Made by a program: the position numbers and the translations under genes. The notes under the pieces are model-generated. The model was not told the DNA's origin, did no database searches, and saw only the letters and a program-made list of their open reading frames with translations. A DNA stretch of 64,000 nt from an uncultured Bacteroidales bacterium (GTDB lineage Bacteria; Bacteroidota; Bacteroidia; Bacteroidales; UBA3663): positions 1 to 64,000 of the forward strand of contig CAJOLH010000026.1 in assembly GCA_905235375.1 (NCBI GenBank). Reading direction: 5' to 3'. Of the stretch, positions 45,197-54,393 are shown piece after piece (the stretch's first letter is position 1; each line of letters starts with the position of its first letter).

Positions 45197-46345
45197 ATGC
45201 GTAGCATTCGTACCCTCTGCTGCCTCCTGTGCAGCCTCGTCGTGCTCGGTTTCGTCTCCTGCCAGAAGCAGCCCGAGCCACAGAAAATCGCTTTCCTCGC
45301 CATTGGTCAGTCCAACATGGTAGGTATCGGCGATATATCTTCGCCCGAAGACACCATCGTCTCGCCCCGATTCCTCAATCTCGCTTCCACCGAAAACGAA
45401 GACCGCAAGGTGGGAGAGTGGCGTGTAGCCAAGCCGGGCAACTGCCGTCCTGGTTATCATCGTCCCAACTACTTGTCGCCCACCGATTATTTCGGACGTA
45501 CTGTCCTTGAGCACCTTTCGCCCATCGACTCAGTAGCTATTATTCAGGTGGCAGTCGATGGTTGCCCCATGCGTCTCTTCGATAAGGATCTCTATCAGGG
45601 CTTCGTCGATAGTTGTCAGATGGATTGGATGAAGAACGAGATTGCAGCCTACGACGGCAATCCCTACGGTCGTCTCATCACTTTGGCCAAGCAGGCACAG
45701 GCCCAAGGCTGGGTCATCCGTGGCCTGCTCATCCATCAGGGTGAAACCGATGCCTACGGTCCCCATTGGCCTGCTCAGGTGAACCGTATCTATCAGAACA
45801 TCCTTGCCGACCTCAACCTGAAGGCCGAAGATGTGCCCGTGCTCGCTGGCGAAGCTGTCGGCCTCGACCAGAACGGCGTTTGCGCCCATGCCAACCCCAC
45901 CATCGACCAGCTCCACGACTACATCCCCACGGCCTACACCATCTCGTCGCGTGCCTGCAAGGTGAGTCGCGACAACCTCCACTTCGCAGGTGTGGGCTAT
46001 CGTCGTCTCGGCACCCGTTATGCCATCAAGTGGCTTCAGCTCAATGGCTACGACGTTGCCGATGACACCGATTCCCAGCTGCAGAGCGAGACAGGCAATC
46101 CTGGCGATGCTTTCACGGTCGATGCCTTCATCCGTGAGCAGGACAACAAGCTCATGGTGGCTGCTGCCGTGTCGCTCGCTTCGGTCGATATCGTCAGTTA
46201 TTCGGGCGCTACCCTTGCCACTGTTCAGGCCGAAGGCAACCGCACCTTGGAAATTGACGTTACGCCATACGTTGGCGAGGATCGCCTTGTGCTCAACATC
46301 CATGCTGCCGATGGCAAAGTAGTCAATCGTCAGGTCAACCGATAA
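45197..46345 (+). CDS. SASA/SGNH-type carbohydrate esterase lipoprotein
   Basis: 382 residues with lipobox GFVSC near residue 22. The nucleophile block is FLAIGQSNMVG; HQGETDAYGP is the mid-block typical of sialate O-acetylesterase/CE6-like enzymes; DNLHFAGVGYRRLG supplies the Asp-His pair. A small C-terminal beta domain follows. Probable acetyl esterase on plant or host glycans. The 155-bp gap before it has a TTACTTTG near-match to a -7 element and repeated ATTAATTCT words. The next gene starts 7 bp after its stop. Confidence 0.85.
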   Translation: MRSIRTLCCLLCSLVVLGFVSCQKQPEPQKIAFLAIGQSNMVGIGDISSPEDTIVSPRFLNLASTENEDRKVGEWRVAKPGNCRPGYHRPNYLSPTDYFGRTVLEHLSPIDSVAIIQVAVDGCPMRLFDKDLYQGFVDSCQMDWMKNEIAAYDGNPYGRLITLAKQAQAQGWVIRGLLIHQGETDAYGPHWPAQVNRIYQNILADLNLKAEDVPVLAGEAVGLDQNGVCAHANPTIDQLHDYIPTAYTISSRACKVSRDNLHFAGVGYRRLGTRYAIKWLQLNGYDVADDTDSQLQSETGNPGDAFTVDAFIREQDNKLMVAAAVSLASVDIVSYSGATLATVQAEGNRTLEIDVTPYVGEDRLVLNIHAADGKVVNRQVNR

Positions 46346-46352
46346 TATCCCC

Positions 46353-46877
46353 ATGGCAGAACCCATCCTCAACGAACACAACAAACGCGAGTACGAGCCT
46401 GCGCACACCGCTGAGCATATCCTTAACCAGACCATGGTGAGGATGTTCGGTTGTGAGCGTTCGCGCAATACACACGTCGAACGTAAGAAGAGCAAGCTCA
46501 ACTACGAACTGCCTCTGTGCCCCTCGCCCGAGCAGATTGCCGAGGTGGAGCGTCGTGTCAACGAGGTCATCCAGGCTGATATGCCAGTGACGATGGAGTA
46601 TGTGACGCGCGACCAGATTCCGCCCGAGGTATCCCTCGCCAAGCTGCCTGACGATGCGTCCGAGACGCTTCGTCTGGTTCGCGTCGGCGATTACGATGTC
46701 TGTGCCTGCCTCGGCTTCCATGTTGAGCACACCCTCGAATGTGGTCATTTCCGCATCTCCTCTACGTCATGGACACCTTTCGTGCCTGCCACGCCGCCGC
46801 CCTATCCGCAGGAGGCACCCATAGGCGGTTCCTTCCGCATCGTCTTCCGTCTCGACGGCCCATCCGACAAATATTAG
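46353..46877 (+). CDS. Free-standing alanyl-tRNA editing (AlaX-like) domain protein
   Basis: 174 residues. Zinc/editing motifs are HTAEHIL near the N-terminus (HxxxH) and CLGFHVEHTLECGHF later (C...H), as in the second additional domain of Thr/AlaRS. Such proteins hydrolyse mischarged Ser- or Gly-tRNA-Ala. The start ATG 46353 lies 7 bp after the esterase gene. The protein is shorter than AlaX-M, lacks a full N-terminal beta-barrel, and has an unusual Pro-rich end (PATPPPYPQEAP), so its activity is inferred. Confidence 0.75.
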   Translation: MAEPILNEHNKREYEPAHTAEHILNQTMVRMFGCERSRNTHVERKKSKLNYELPLCPSPEQIAEVERRVNEVIQADMPVTMEYVTRDQIPPEVSLAKLPDDASETLRLVRVGDYDVCACLGFHVEHTLECGHFRISSTSWTPFVPATPPPYPQEAPIGGSFRIVFRLDGPSDKY

Positions 46878-46884
46878 GCCCAAA

Positions 46885-46921
46885 ATTAAGCCCCTTCCGT
46901 CATTGGAAGAGGCTTAATATT
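46885..46921. terminator. Bidirectional terminator between convergent genes
   Basis: ATTAAGCC...TTCC, loop, GGAA..GGCTTAAT, then ATTTT. Confidence 0.8.
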
Positions 46922-46969
46922 TTAGGGATTGTCCTTTCAGAACCTTTCAGATTCTAATAGAATCCTTCC

Positions 46970-47380
46970 TTAGTAGGTAATCAGTGGCTTCAGCTCCTTG
47001 GCCTGGGCAATCATGCGCTCAACTTCGCTCAGCGAAGGAACTCGGTTGCAGAGGTTCTTCTCCTCCTCGTTGACAGCAACGAGCTTTGGCTGGAGGTTGG
47101 CGGGAACACGATGACGGAACTCCTTCACGGTGTCAACGCCAGCAGCTTCAAGCAGCTCCGAGAACTGGCCGGCGATGCCGTTGATGCGCATCAGGTCAGC
47201 GTGGTTGGTCCACTTCAGGATGAGTTTGCGGCTGATGCCTGTAGCCTCGGCTATGGCAATGCGGCCCTTAGCTGCTGCGCATTTCTCCAGAAGGTCGTCA
47301 GTAGTAGCAATACCAGCAGCGATGAGTTTCTCGGCGTAAACCTCGCCGATGCCCTCGATTTGATCAATCTTGTAAGCCAT
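46970..47380 (-). CDS. DUF4332 helix-hairpin-helix protein
   Basis: 136 residues. Two HhH-like halves are seen: IDQIEGIGEVYAEKLIAAGI at the N-terminus and MRINGIAGQFSELLEAAGV in the middle, each followed by a helix (TTDDLLEK; TVKEFRHR). DUF4332 proteins resemble the nucleic-acid-binding HhH regions of polymerases and are common in Bacteroidetes. DNA or RNA binding is inferred; the cellular role is unknown. It stands alone on the minus strand. Confidence 0.85.
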   Translation of the reverse strand: MAYKIDQIEGIGEVYAEKLIAAGIATTDDLLEKCAAAKGRIAIAEATGISRKLILKWTNHADLMRINGIAGQFSELLEAAGVDTVKEFRHRVPANLQPKLVAVNEEEKNLCNRVPSLSEVERMIAQAKELKPLITY

Positions 47381-47575
47381 GTTGTTTGGTGTTTAAAAGG
47401 TTATTGTTGTTGTTTATGCGTCATGGTCGTTTTTCATTCGGCATTTCACGGTGCAAATGTAGCAATTCTAAATGAAATAAACAACAATTTTTGCAAAAAA
47501 ATGAAGTGCAAATGTCAATTTTTAACCAAATATTGTCGTTTTATGCTCGAAAACGAAAAAATTACATCAAATTAT

Positions 47576-47606
47576 TTTGCCGTATCAGGAAAAATGTCTA
47601 TCTTTG
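47576..47606 (+). promoter_or_regulatory. Promoter of rplU-rpmA
   Basis: TTTG (47576-47579), 19 nt, TATCTTTG (47599-47606). It leaves a leader of about 119 nt before rplU. The rest of 47381-47575 is AT-rich with no recognised feature. Confidence 0.65.
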
Positions 47607-47611
47607 CGCGC

Positions 47612-47730
47612 TGATTCCGATGTAGGCACAATAAGTAATGACCATCGGGGCAAGGTGGCAGTGATGCCAGCCCTCCACGATAAGAGCCATTCGCCTTGCG
47701 GAGAAATATTTTAAAAATATTTTTTGTACA
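47612..47730 (+). promoter_or_regulatory. Structured 5' leader of rplU (candidate ribosomal protein leader)
   Basis: The leader folds by eye into an outer stem GCAAGG (47650-47655) / CCTTGC (47694-47699) enclosing a perfect TGGCA-GTGA-TGCCA hairpin (47656-47669). An AT-only hairpin with a T run (about 47704-47725) lies just before the start codon. Such leaders often bind their own ribosomal protein or act by attenuation; neither is shown. Confidence 0.5.
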
Positions 47731-48048
47731 ATGTACGCTATTGTTGAAATCCAGGGCCAGCAGTTCAACGTTGAGCCCGACCAGAAGATCTGCGTGCTCA
47801 ACATCGCAGGTGCTAAGGTAGGTGACGAGGTAGTATGCGACAAGGTTCTCCTCGTTAACAATGACGGTGTTATCATCGTTGGCACTCCCACTGTCGAGGG
47901 TGCAAAAGTTATTTTCGAAGTCTCTCAGGTAGAACTTCGCGGTAAGAAGATCAAGGTGTTCCACAAGATCCGTCGCAAGGGCTTTGATAAGCTCGTCGGT
48001 TCTCGTCAGCATTTTACCGAAGTGTTAGTTAAGTCGATTGTTGCATAA
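47731..48048 (+). CDS. rplU: 50S ribosomal protein L21
   Basis: 105 residues, full length. Starts MYAIVEIQGQQFNVEPDQKI, with the L21 core GAKVIFEVSQVELRGKKIKVFHKIRRKG (seen in two parts) and the end GHR-like QHFTEVLVKSI. Binds 23S rRNA with L20. Directly followed by rpmA, the standard order. Confidence 0.97.
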   Translation: MYAIVEIQGQQFNVEPDQKICVLNIAGAKVGDEVVCDKVLLVNNDGVIIVGTPTVEGAKVIFEVSQVELRGKKIKVFHKIRRKGFDKLVGSRQHFTEVLVKSIVA

Positions 48049-48084
48049 GCGAATCCGCTATTAAAAAGAAAGGAAACAAGCACT

Positions 48085-48342
48085 ATGGCACACAAAAAAG
48101 GTGTAGGTAGTTCGAAGAACGGCCGTGAGTCTCACAGCAAGCGACTCGGTGTGAAGAAGTTTGGTGGCGAAATCGTGAAGGCTGGCAACATCCTCGTTCG
48201 TCAGCGTGGCACCAAGCACAACCCAGGCCTCAATGTAGGCATTGGCAAGGACGATACCCTCTACGCGCTCATCGACGGCAAGGTAGTATTTACCAAGAAG
48301 CGCGAGAACAAGAGCTACGTCTCAGTTGAGCCACTGGCTTAA
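48085..48342 (+). CDS. rpmA: 50S ribosomal protein L27
   Basis: 85 residues. [20 protein letters not shown] at the N-terminus shows no Firmicutes-type cleavable extension; [20 protein letters not shown] follows. L27 lies near the peptidyl transferase centre. It is co-transcribed with rplU (36-bp gap) and closed by a terminator. Confidence 0.97.
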   Translation: MAHKKGVGSSKNGRESHSKRLGVKKFGGEIVKAGNILVRQRGTKHNPGLNVGIGKDDTLYALIDGKVVFTKKRENKSYVSVEPLA

Positions 48343-48369
48343 GCCCTTGGCCAACCGCTTAAAAGAATT

Positions 48370-48420
48370 ACAGGGCATCTGACAACCCCATGGTTGCCAC
48401 ATGTCCTGTTTTTGTTTTTT
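48370..48420 (+). terminator. Terminator after rpmA
   Basis: A long imperfect stem (ACAGG.CAT.TG.CAACC / GGTTG.CA.ATG.CCTGT, about 48370-48409) is followed by a T-rich run. Confidence 0.85.
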
Positions 48421-48453
48421 AAGGGATTCCCATTGTCGCTAAAGTTAGCAAAC

Positions 48454-48510
48454 GTCCCTTTTACTCCCCTTTTACTACTCTTTTACTCCCTTTTTACTCC
48501 CCTTTTACTG
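48454..48510. repeat. TTTTACTCCC-type degenerate repeats in the serS leader
   Basis: Five or six copies of CCTTTTACTCC-like words lie just before the serS start. The same words form the right arm at 60461-60510. Confidence 0.85.
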
Positions 48511-48520
48511 CCTACCATAC

Positions 48521-49843
48521 ATGTTAACATTGAAACTCATCACCGAGCAATACGACCGCGTCATTGCCGGTTTGAACAAGAAGCATTTCGAAGGCGCACG
48601 CGAAGCCATCGATGCCGTCATCGCCAAGGATCAGGAGCGTCGCCAGACACAGAAGACCCTCGATGACAACCTCGCCGAAGCCAACCGCCTCTCCAAGAGC
48701 ATCGGTATGCTCATGAAGAACGGTCAGCGCGCCGAAGCCGAGGCAGCCAAGGCTCGTGTCGCCGAACTCAAGGCCATCAACAAGCAGCTCGACGAGAAGA
48801 AGGCCGCTTGCGAGGCCGAGATGACCGATATGCTCTGCCAGATACCCAACATCCCCTACGACGAGGTGCCCGAAGGAAAGGCTGCCGAGGACAACTGGGT
48901 AGTTAAGTCCAACCTCAAGGAATGTGTCCTGGGTCAGGACACCGTAGGCAACTGGACCTGCAATCCCGAAGTTCCTACCGCCAAACTTCCCCACTGGGAG
49001 CTTGCCAAGAACCTCAACCTCATCGACTTCGACCTCGGTGTCAAGATCACCGGTGCTGGATTCCCCGTCTATCGCGGTCTCGGCGCACGTCTGCAGCGTG
49101 CCCTCATCAACTTCTTCCTCACCGAAGCCGCCAAAGCCGGCTATGAGGAGATCATGCCGCCCACCGTCGTCAACAAGGAGTCGGGCTACGGCACAGGTCA
49201 GTTGCCCGACAAGGAAGGTCAGATGTACCACTGCGAGATTGACGATTTCTATCTCATCCCAACTGCCGAAGTGCCCGTCACCAACATCTATCGTGACGTC
49301 ATCATCGACGAGAAGGATCTCCCCATCAAGAATTGCGCCTACACCCAGTGCTTCCGTCGTGAAGCTGGCTCGTATGGAAAGGATGTGCGTGGACTGAATC
49401 GTCTGCACGAGTTCTCGAAGATTGAGATTGTGCGTATCGACACTCCCGAACATTCTGCCGAGTCTCATCGTGAGATGCTCGCCCATGTCGAAGGTCTGCT
49501 CCAGAAGCTCGAACTGCCCTACCGCATCCTTCGTCTTTGCGGCGGCGACCAAAGCTTCACCAGTGCCATCTGCTACGACTTCGAGGTTTATTCCGAGGCC
49601 CAGAAGCGCTGGCTCGAGGTATCGTCAGTCTCCAACTTCGACACTTATCAGGCCAACCGCCTCAAGTGCCGCTATCGTCGTGCCGACAACAAGAAGGTCG
49701 AGCTTTGCCACACCCTCAACGGTTCCGCTCTCGCCCTCCCGCGCATCGTCGCTGCCATCATCGAGAACTATCAGCAGCCCGACGGCACGATAAAAGTTCC
49801 CACCGTCCTTAAACCTTGGATGGGTGTCGATGTCATAAAGTAA
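48521..49843 (+). CDS. serS: Seryl-tRNA synthetase
   Basis: 440 residues. The N-terminal long coiled-coil arm (about 30-105, rich in Lys/Glu/Ala) binds the tRNA-Ser variable arm. The class II core has QCFRREAGSYGKDVRGLNRLHEF (motif 2, in two parts) and NGSALALPRIVAAIIENYQQ (motif 3). Standard bacterial length. It follows rplU-rpmA behind a terminator and a repeat leader. Confidence 0.96.
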   Translation: MLTLKLITEQYDRVIAGLNKKHFEGAREAIDAVIAKDQERRQTQKTLDDNLAEANRLSKSIGMLMKNGQRAEAEAAKARVAELKAINKQLDEKKAACEAEMTDMLCQIPNIPYDEVPEGKAAEDNWVVKSNLKECVLGQDTVGNWTCNPEVPTAKLPHWELAKNLNLIDFDLGVKITGAGFPVYRGLGARLQRALINFFLTEAAKAGYEEIMPPTVVNKESGYGTGQLPDKEGQMYHCEIDDFYLIPTAEVPVTNIYRDVIIDEKDLPIKNCAYTQCFRREAGSYGKDVRGLNRLHEFSKIEIVRIDTPEHSAESHREMLAHVEGLLQKLELPYRILRLCGGDQSFTSAICYDFEVYSEAQKRWLEVSSVSNFDTYQANRLKCRYRRADNKKVELCHTLNGSALALPRIVAAIIENYQQPDGTIKVPTVLKPWMGVDVIK

Positions 49844-49924
49844 ATCTGGATGACATCCACCGATAACTCCGATAATCCCGCTAACTCTAAAACACTATAT
49901 TAACCCTTTAAAAAACGAACACCT

Positions 49925-50635
49925 ATGAAGAATTTCGCAAAGCACGTGCTCCTCGCTGTCTTCATCGCAGCTCCAGCACTTTCGTTCGCACAGAATGACG
50001 CCAAGAAGAGCAATGAAGAGCTCAGCTCGCAGTACAAGTACGAGATTGATGCCCTCTCTGCCGAGCTTAAGGCCAACAAGAAGCATCAGAAGGCTAACCC
50101 CAGCGATGTAACTCTCAAGACCGAAGAGCAGACCAAGAAGGCTCAGCTTGCTACTCTCAAGGAGAAGAAGAAGGCTGTCGATAAGGCAATCTCTTCCGAG
50201 AAGAAGAATGTAAAGGCTCAGAAGCAGTCCCAGAAGGCTCAGGAAGATGCCGAGAAGGCCATCGCAAAGTCAAAGGCTGCCAACGAGAACGCCAAGAAAG
50301 CCGTTGCAGATGCCAATCCCGAGAACAAGAGTTGGGATCAGCTGAGTGATCAGTATAAGCATGAGATTGATGCCCTCGAGGCAGAGATCAAGGCCAACAA
50401 GAGCCGTCAGAAGGCCAACCCGACCGATGCTAATCTCAAGACTGAAGAGCAGAACAAGAAAGCCCAGCTCGCTACCCTCAAGGAGCGCAAGAAGGCTGTA
50501 GATGCTGCCGTCAGCGCCGAGAAGGCCAGCCAAAGTGCACAAAAGAAGGCCGACAATCGCCAGGAGGATGCTGCAAATGCGAAGGAGAAGGCCAAGTCGC
50601 ACGCCAAGGCTGCCGACCGCGCCGTAGGCCGTTGA
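49925..50635 (+). CDS. Secreted coiled-coil protein with an internal duplication
   Basis: 236 residues. Signal peptide 1-21 (ALSFA before QND). The mature part is almost wholly Lys/Ala/Glu-rich helix. Two copies of one block are clear: LSSQYKYEIDALSAELKANK at about 35 and LSDQYKHEIDALEAEIKANK at about 141, each followed by KANP...LKTEEQ.KKAQLATLKE.KKA. The copies are similar at DNA level. No enzyme motif is seen; a periplasmic structural or binding role is inferred. A terminator follows. Confidence 0.75.
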   Translation: MKNFAKHVLLAVFIAAPALSFAQNDAKKSNEELSSQYKYEIDALSAELKANKKHQKANPSDVTLKTEEQTKKAQLATLKEKKKAVDKAISSEKKNVKAQKQSQKAQEDAEKAIAKSKAANENAKKAVADANPENKSWDQLSDQYKHEIDALEAEIKANKSRQKANPTDANLKTEEQNKKAQLATLKERKKAVDAAVSAEKASQSAQKKADNRQEDAANAKEKAKSHAKAADRAVGR

Positions 50636-50667
50636 TTTTCTCCGACATCATTTGCTGTAAATAAATT

Positions 50668-50705
50668 CACCGTTGCCACCCTTTTGGTAGCAACGGTGAT
50701 TATTT
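50668..50705 (+). terminator. Terminator after the coiled-coil gene
   Basis: CACCGTTGCCACC pairs with GGTAGCAACGGTG (one mismatch), then ATTATTTT. Confidence 0.82.
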
Positions 50706-50760
50706 TGAACGTATCGACTTTTACGACACGGATGTTACAAGGTTTTCAACGCATATAGCG

Positions 50761-52812
50761 ATGCACAAGACTTTACGAATCCTATTCATCCTGCTTCTCG
50801 TGTCGCTTCACCTTGACGCATGGGGCGAAGGGAAGGTGAGGTTGCAGTCACGGTTGTTCACCTTTGAGGAGCAGACCACCGGCGAGGGATTTTCCCTCAG
50901 TTTCGACATCAGTGGCACACCTGTTATCGGGACACGACTCATGGAGATTCCCGGTGCCGTCAGTATCGACTTCATCGACGGGCGGCGCAAGGGCGACGAC
51001 TATGGGCAGAACTATGAAGCTTGTCCGATGCCTGATGGCAGCGTGCCGGTCATGGAGGCGACGCTGAGTCTTCGGCTGCCAACCGACGGACAGCGCGTTG
51101 AGCAGATGCGTGTGGGTGTGCCTATGGCTGCCCTGCCGCAATCTGGCACTGACCTCCATGTCGTACTCTCCTACACGGGAGCCAGCTTCACTCTTTACGT
51201 TGACGGTCAGTTGGCAGACAACGACTACCCCTTCGGTGAGCCTGCGGCTGTAGTGGGCGAGTCTCGGCTGCTGGTCAATAACTTCGCTGTACGTAACGTG
51301 CATCTCAGCCGTCCTGCACTCAAGCCATGCCGTGTGGCAACGGCAGAGGAGAACGAACTGCCCGTCCAGTACTTCACTCCTGTGGGTCACAATGCTTGGG
51401 TGGGTGACGTTGCCACCTGCTACTACCGTGGCCGCTACCATCTGTTTTATCTCTACGATCGTCGTGGACACCGCAGCAAATTGGGGCGCGGAGGACACTA
51501 CTTTGAACATCTTTCGACAGCCGATTTCCTGACGTGGACGGAGCATCCCGCCGCCACACCCATCGAAGAGGCATGGGAGGCCATCGGCACAGGAGTGCCC
51601 TTCGTGCTCCACGACAGCCTCTTCCTCAGCTATGGTCTCCACACGTCGCGACTCTATCCTGCCGAGCGCACGTCCACTCCTGCGCAGTGGGACAGCATCC
51701 GAACTCTCGGTCACAGCAGTGCCATCCCCTTCGATGCACTCAAGGAGGGCATCTTCCCCTCTGGCTCCACCTATAGTATTGCCGAGGACGAACTTGGCAA
51801 TCACTTCCGCAAGTCGCGCATCCTCATACACCCCGCTGAAAATCCCACCATCTACACTGATGACGGACAGCTGATGATGCTGGCCAACTATGGCGCACGC
51901 GGCACCTGGACTTCCGACTGTCTGAACGGCGGGTGGCGTTGTGTCAGCGAGGACTTCCCACCGGGTGGCGACTGCACGTTCATCTTCCCCTGGGGCGACT
52001 ACGACTATATTGTCGGTGGATTCACCCACCACTGGATGAAGCGTCACTCTGAACCCATCTCAGCCTATCGCGACCTTGTGGCCGAGGGACGCGACCTCTA
52101 CGACGGACTCAGCGTCCCTGCCATCACGTCCCTGCCCGATGGACGTCACATCATGGCAGGATGGATGACAGTCAATCGCCATTGGGGTGGTGTGCTGGTG
52201 CTGCGCGAACTGGTGCAACTGTCCGACGGCACCCTCGGCTCATGCTGGATGCCCGAACTGATGCCCCAATGCGGCAAGGCACGTACACTTCCTGCAAAAC
52301 CTTTTCAGCCCTTGTCAATCGTTAAGCCCGACACAGAGGGGTCGCATCGCCTGACGCAATCAGAAGCCCCCGACAGCTTGTTCCTGCTCTCATTCCAAGT
52401 CACATCCACGGGTGTAGGCAAGGAGGGCCACCGTCTGCGTCTGGTCCTTCTGCCTGAGGAGAGCGAAGCCGCCGCTTGCGAATGGAGCATCGACTTGGAC
52501 AGTCTTCGGTCGCAGTTCGCTCCCGGCAACACACAAATTGCCGCCCCTCGACAGAAGTCTCTGCGCGAAGGAGGCTCGCCCAACGGGGCTGTAGATTATG
52601 CCATAGAGCACCTGCCGCTGTCTGCTGGCAAGAGCATCGGCATCAAACTTATAGCTACCTGGAATCCCAAATTGGGCGGCACCGTGCTTGATGCAGAAAT
52701 CGATGGACAGCGCACCATGATATGCTATCGGCGCAACCTCCATCCCGCGCGCCTGATGTTCTGTCCTGAAGGCACTCGGGTAACCAATGTGAAAATTGCT
52801 TATAATCAGTAA
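50761..52812 (+). CDS. GH32-like five-bladed propeller protein, secreted
   Basis: 683 residues with a signal peptide (about 1-23). An N-terminal LamG-like beta-sandwich (about 25-185) precedes a GH32-like propeller (about 198-530: VGDVATCYYRGRYHLFYLYD, HLSTADFLTWTEHPAATP, DLYDGLSVPAITSLPDGRHIMAGWM), then a C-terminal beta-sandwich. Family GH32 normally has WMNDPNG and an ECP acid/base; here the first site reads HNAWVGD and the second seems to be GGDCTFIF, Asp in place of Glu. So fructan hydrolysis is uncertain; it may be a divergent enzyme or a binding protein. Convergent with the GH105 gene downstream. Confidence 0.7.
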   Translation: MHKTLRILFILLLVSLHLDAWGEGKVRLQSRLFTFEEQTTGEGFSLSFDISGTPVIGTRLMEIPGAVSIDFIDGRRKGDDYGQNYEACPMPDGSVPVMEATLSLRLPTDGQRVEQMRVGVPMAALPQSGTDLHVVLSYTGASFTLYVDGQLADNDYPFGEPAAVVGESRLLVNNFAVRNVHLSRPALKPCRVATAEENELPVQYFTPVGHNAWVGDVATCYYRGRYHLFYLYDRRGHRSKLGRGGHYFEHLSTADFLTWTEHPAATPIEEAWEAIGTGVPFVLHDSLFLSYGLHTSRLYPAERTSTPAQWDSIRTLGHSSAIPFDALKEGIFPSGSTYSIAEDELGNHFRKSRILIHPAENPTIYTDDGQLMMLANYGARGTWTSDCLNGGWRCVSEDFPPGGDCTFIFPWGDYDYIVGGFTHHWMKRHSEPISAYRDLVAEGRDLYDGLSVPAITSLPDGRHIMAGWMTVNRHWGGVLVLRELVQLSDGTLGSCWMPELMPQCGKARTLPAKPFQPLSIVKPDTEGSHRLTQSEAPDSLFLLSFQVTSTGVGKEGHRLRLVLLPEESEAAACEWSIDLDSLRSQFAPGNTQIAAPRQKSLREGGSPNGAVDYAIEHLPLSAGKSIGIKLIATWNPKLGGTVLDAEIDGQRTMICYRRNLHPARLMFCPEGTRVTNVKIAYNQ

Positions 52813-52926
52813 GGACAAGCGGGATTCGTGCCCATTTGAGCCATCTGTGTGCCCTATCGCTGCCCCCGCTGCCACTATAATCGTATGGTTTGATAGAGAA
52901 CGGGAAGTCGTCTAATTATGTGTTAA

Positions 52927-54393
52927 TCATCTGATACCATGCTTCCGTTCGTACTCCGTGGCAGCGAGGATAAACGCACCATAGACCTTGCCCTCGGTGT
53001 AGTCCGTGATGCGTGTCACGTCGTTGCCCAGCAGGTAGTATGCAGCCGAGCCGTCGCGCACACCCCAGCTGGCACCACCCAGACCTGCCGAAGCGCAGTC
53101 GTCAATCAGCGTCCATGTGCCGTTGTCTTCACGCACGCGGAGGAACTGCTTCACCACGCCCTTCATGGCCACCTCGGCATTGTTCTCGTACTTCTCCTTC
53201 GGGAGCAACCCTAAGCGGATTCCCTTCAGCAGTGTGGCCGTGAAGATGCACGAAGCCGACGACTCCAGATAGTTCGAAACCGGCTCGTAGGTCTTCCCCT
53301 GATATTCGCTCACCGTGAACGAACCGTCGTGGGCGAGCAGCTGGTACCAGCAGCCCGTCTCCTTGTCCTGGCGGCGCACCAGTCCTTCGGCGAGGGTGTT
53401 CAGGTAGTAGAGCAATCGTTCGCGGCAGTCAGAGCTAAGGCCGCGCAGGGTGCTTTGAGTGGGTTTCAATGTGATGCCTTCGGGGATGAACTCCAGTACA
53501 TCCACCAGGGCGAGGAAATACCAGCCGCAGGCGCGACCCCAGTATTCCTGCGAGCGACCCGTCTTGGGGTCGGCCCAGAGGCGAGCCTTTTCGCCCTTGG
53601 GGTCGGCGCTGAAGGCGTGCCACAGCAGCTGTTCCTTGGGGTCCCACAGCTTGTGCCAGGTGATGTCGAACTGTCGGGTGATGGTTTTCCAGTCCTCCTC
53701 CGCGCCGTCGATGGTGTAGCCGTAGTGGATCATCTGGGCGAGCAGGGCAGGCCCCATATATTGGCCGTCGCACCACATCTGGTTCGGATAGACCTCCTTG
53801 TGCCACCATCCTCCTGCGCACTCCTTGCTCAGCGATGCGGGGATGCTGTAGTGCTCCTTCACGTCTTTCAGTCCCTGGATGGCGCGTTCCATCGCCATCT
53901 TGGCGTTGGCGTGGGTTTCGGGTTTGGCGATGTCACGGAATGCGCCCGTTTCGGGGTCGGTGAGGTCGTATAGGGCGAAGTACATCTTCGTGGCGTTGAG
54001 GTCGTCGAGGCTGCGGCCGGTGGTGGGTACGCTTTGGGCACAGCGGTTGGCATAGTCCTCCACGCTGTAGAACCAGCTCTTGGCAAATCCGGAGTTCGAG
54101 TTGGCTTGGGCAGCCTCGATGATGGCCTTAGCCACGAGACCAGGCACGTAGTCGAATTTCAGGTTGTCGCCGCCCTGGTTGGGTGTCATCACCGCACCCT
54201 GCAGGTTGTAGAGGTTCAGACCCATGAGCTTCTTGTTGGCGTAGAAGTCGGCGATGCGGTATTGGATGATGGGGATGAGGAGGTGATCGCCGGGTTGCCA
54301 TCCTTCGAGTGGGTGGAGTTGCGCACAAGCACATGAGGGCATGAGTGATGCGATGCCGATGGCAAGTGTCCTGATCAGTTGTTTCGCTTTCAT
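52927..54393 (-). CDS. GH105 glycoside hydrolase, second copy
   Basis: 488 residues with a signal peptide (cleaved near CACAQ; the SCACA region makes a lipoprotein signal possible). GH105 blocks: GGWWHKEVYPNQMWCDGQYM (catalytic Asp near 220) and YWGRACGWYFLALVDVLEFIP, then CASAGLGGASWGVRDGSAAYYL near the end. Probably an unsaturated glucuronyl/galacturonyl hydrolase. It shares the fold with the GH105 at 36613 but differs in sequence, so a distinct substrate is likely. Confidence 0.88.
   Translation of the reverse strand: MKAKQLIRTLAIGIASLMPSCACAQLHPLEGWQPGDHLLIPIIQYRIADFYANKKLMGLNLYNLQGAVMTPNQGGDNLKFDYVPGLVAKAIIEAAQANSNSGFAKSWFYSVEDYANRCAQSVPTTGRSLDDLNATKMYFALYDLTDPETGAFRDIAKPETHANAKMAMERAIQGLKDVKEHYSIPASLSKECAGGWWHKEVYPNQMWCDGQYMGPALLAQMIHYGYTIDGAEEDWKTITRQFDITWHKLWDPKEQLLWHAFSADPKGEKARLWADPKTGRSQEYWGRACGWYFLALVDVLEFIPEGITLKPTQSTLRGLSSDCRERLLYYLNTLAEGLVRRQDKETGCWYQLLAHDGSFTVSEYQGKTYEPVSNYLESSASCIFTATLLKGIRLGLLPKEKYENNAEVAMKGVVKQFLRVREDNGTWTLIDDCASAGLGGASWGVRDGSAAYYLLGNDVTRITDYTEGKVYGAFILAATEYERKHGIR

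Noticed and set aside
47503-47616. A 37-residue frame upstream of rplU
   Set aside because: It runs through the rplU promoter elements and has no supporting context.
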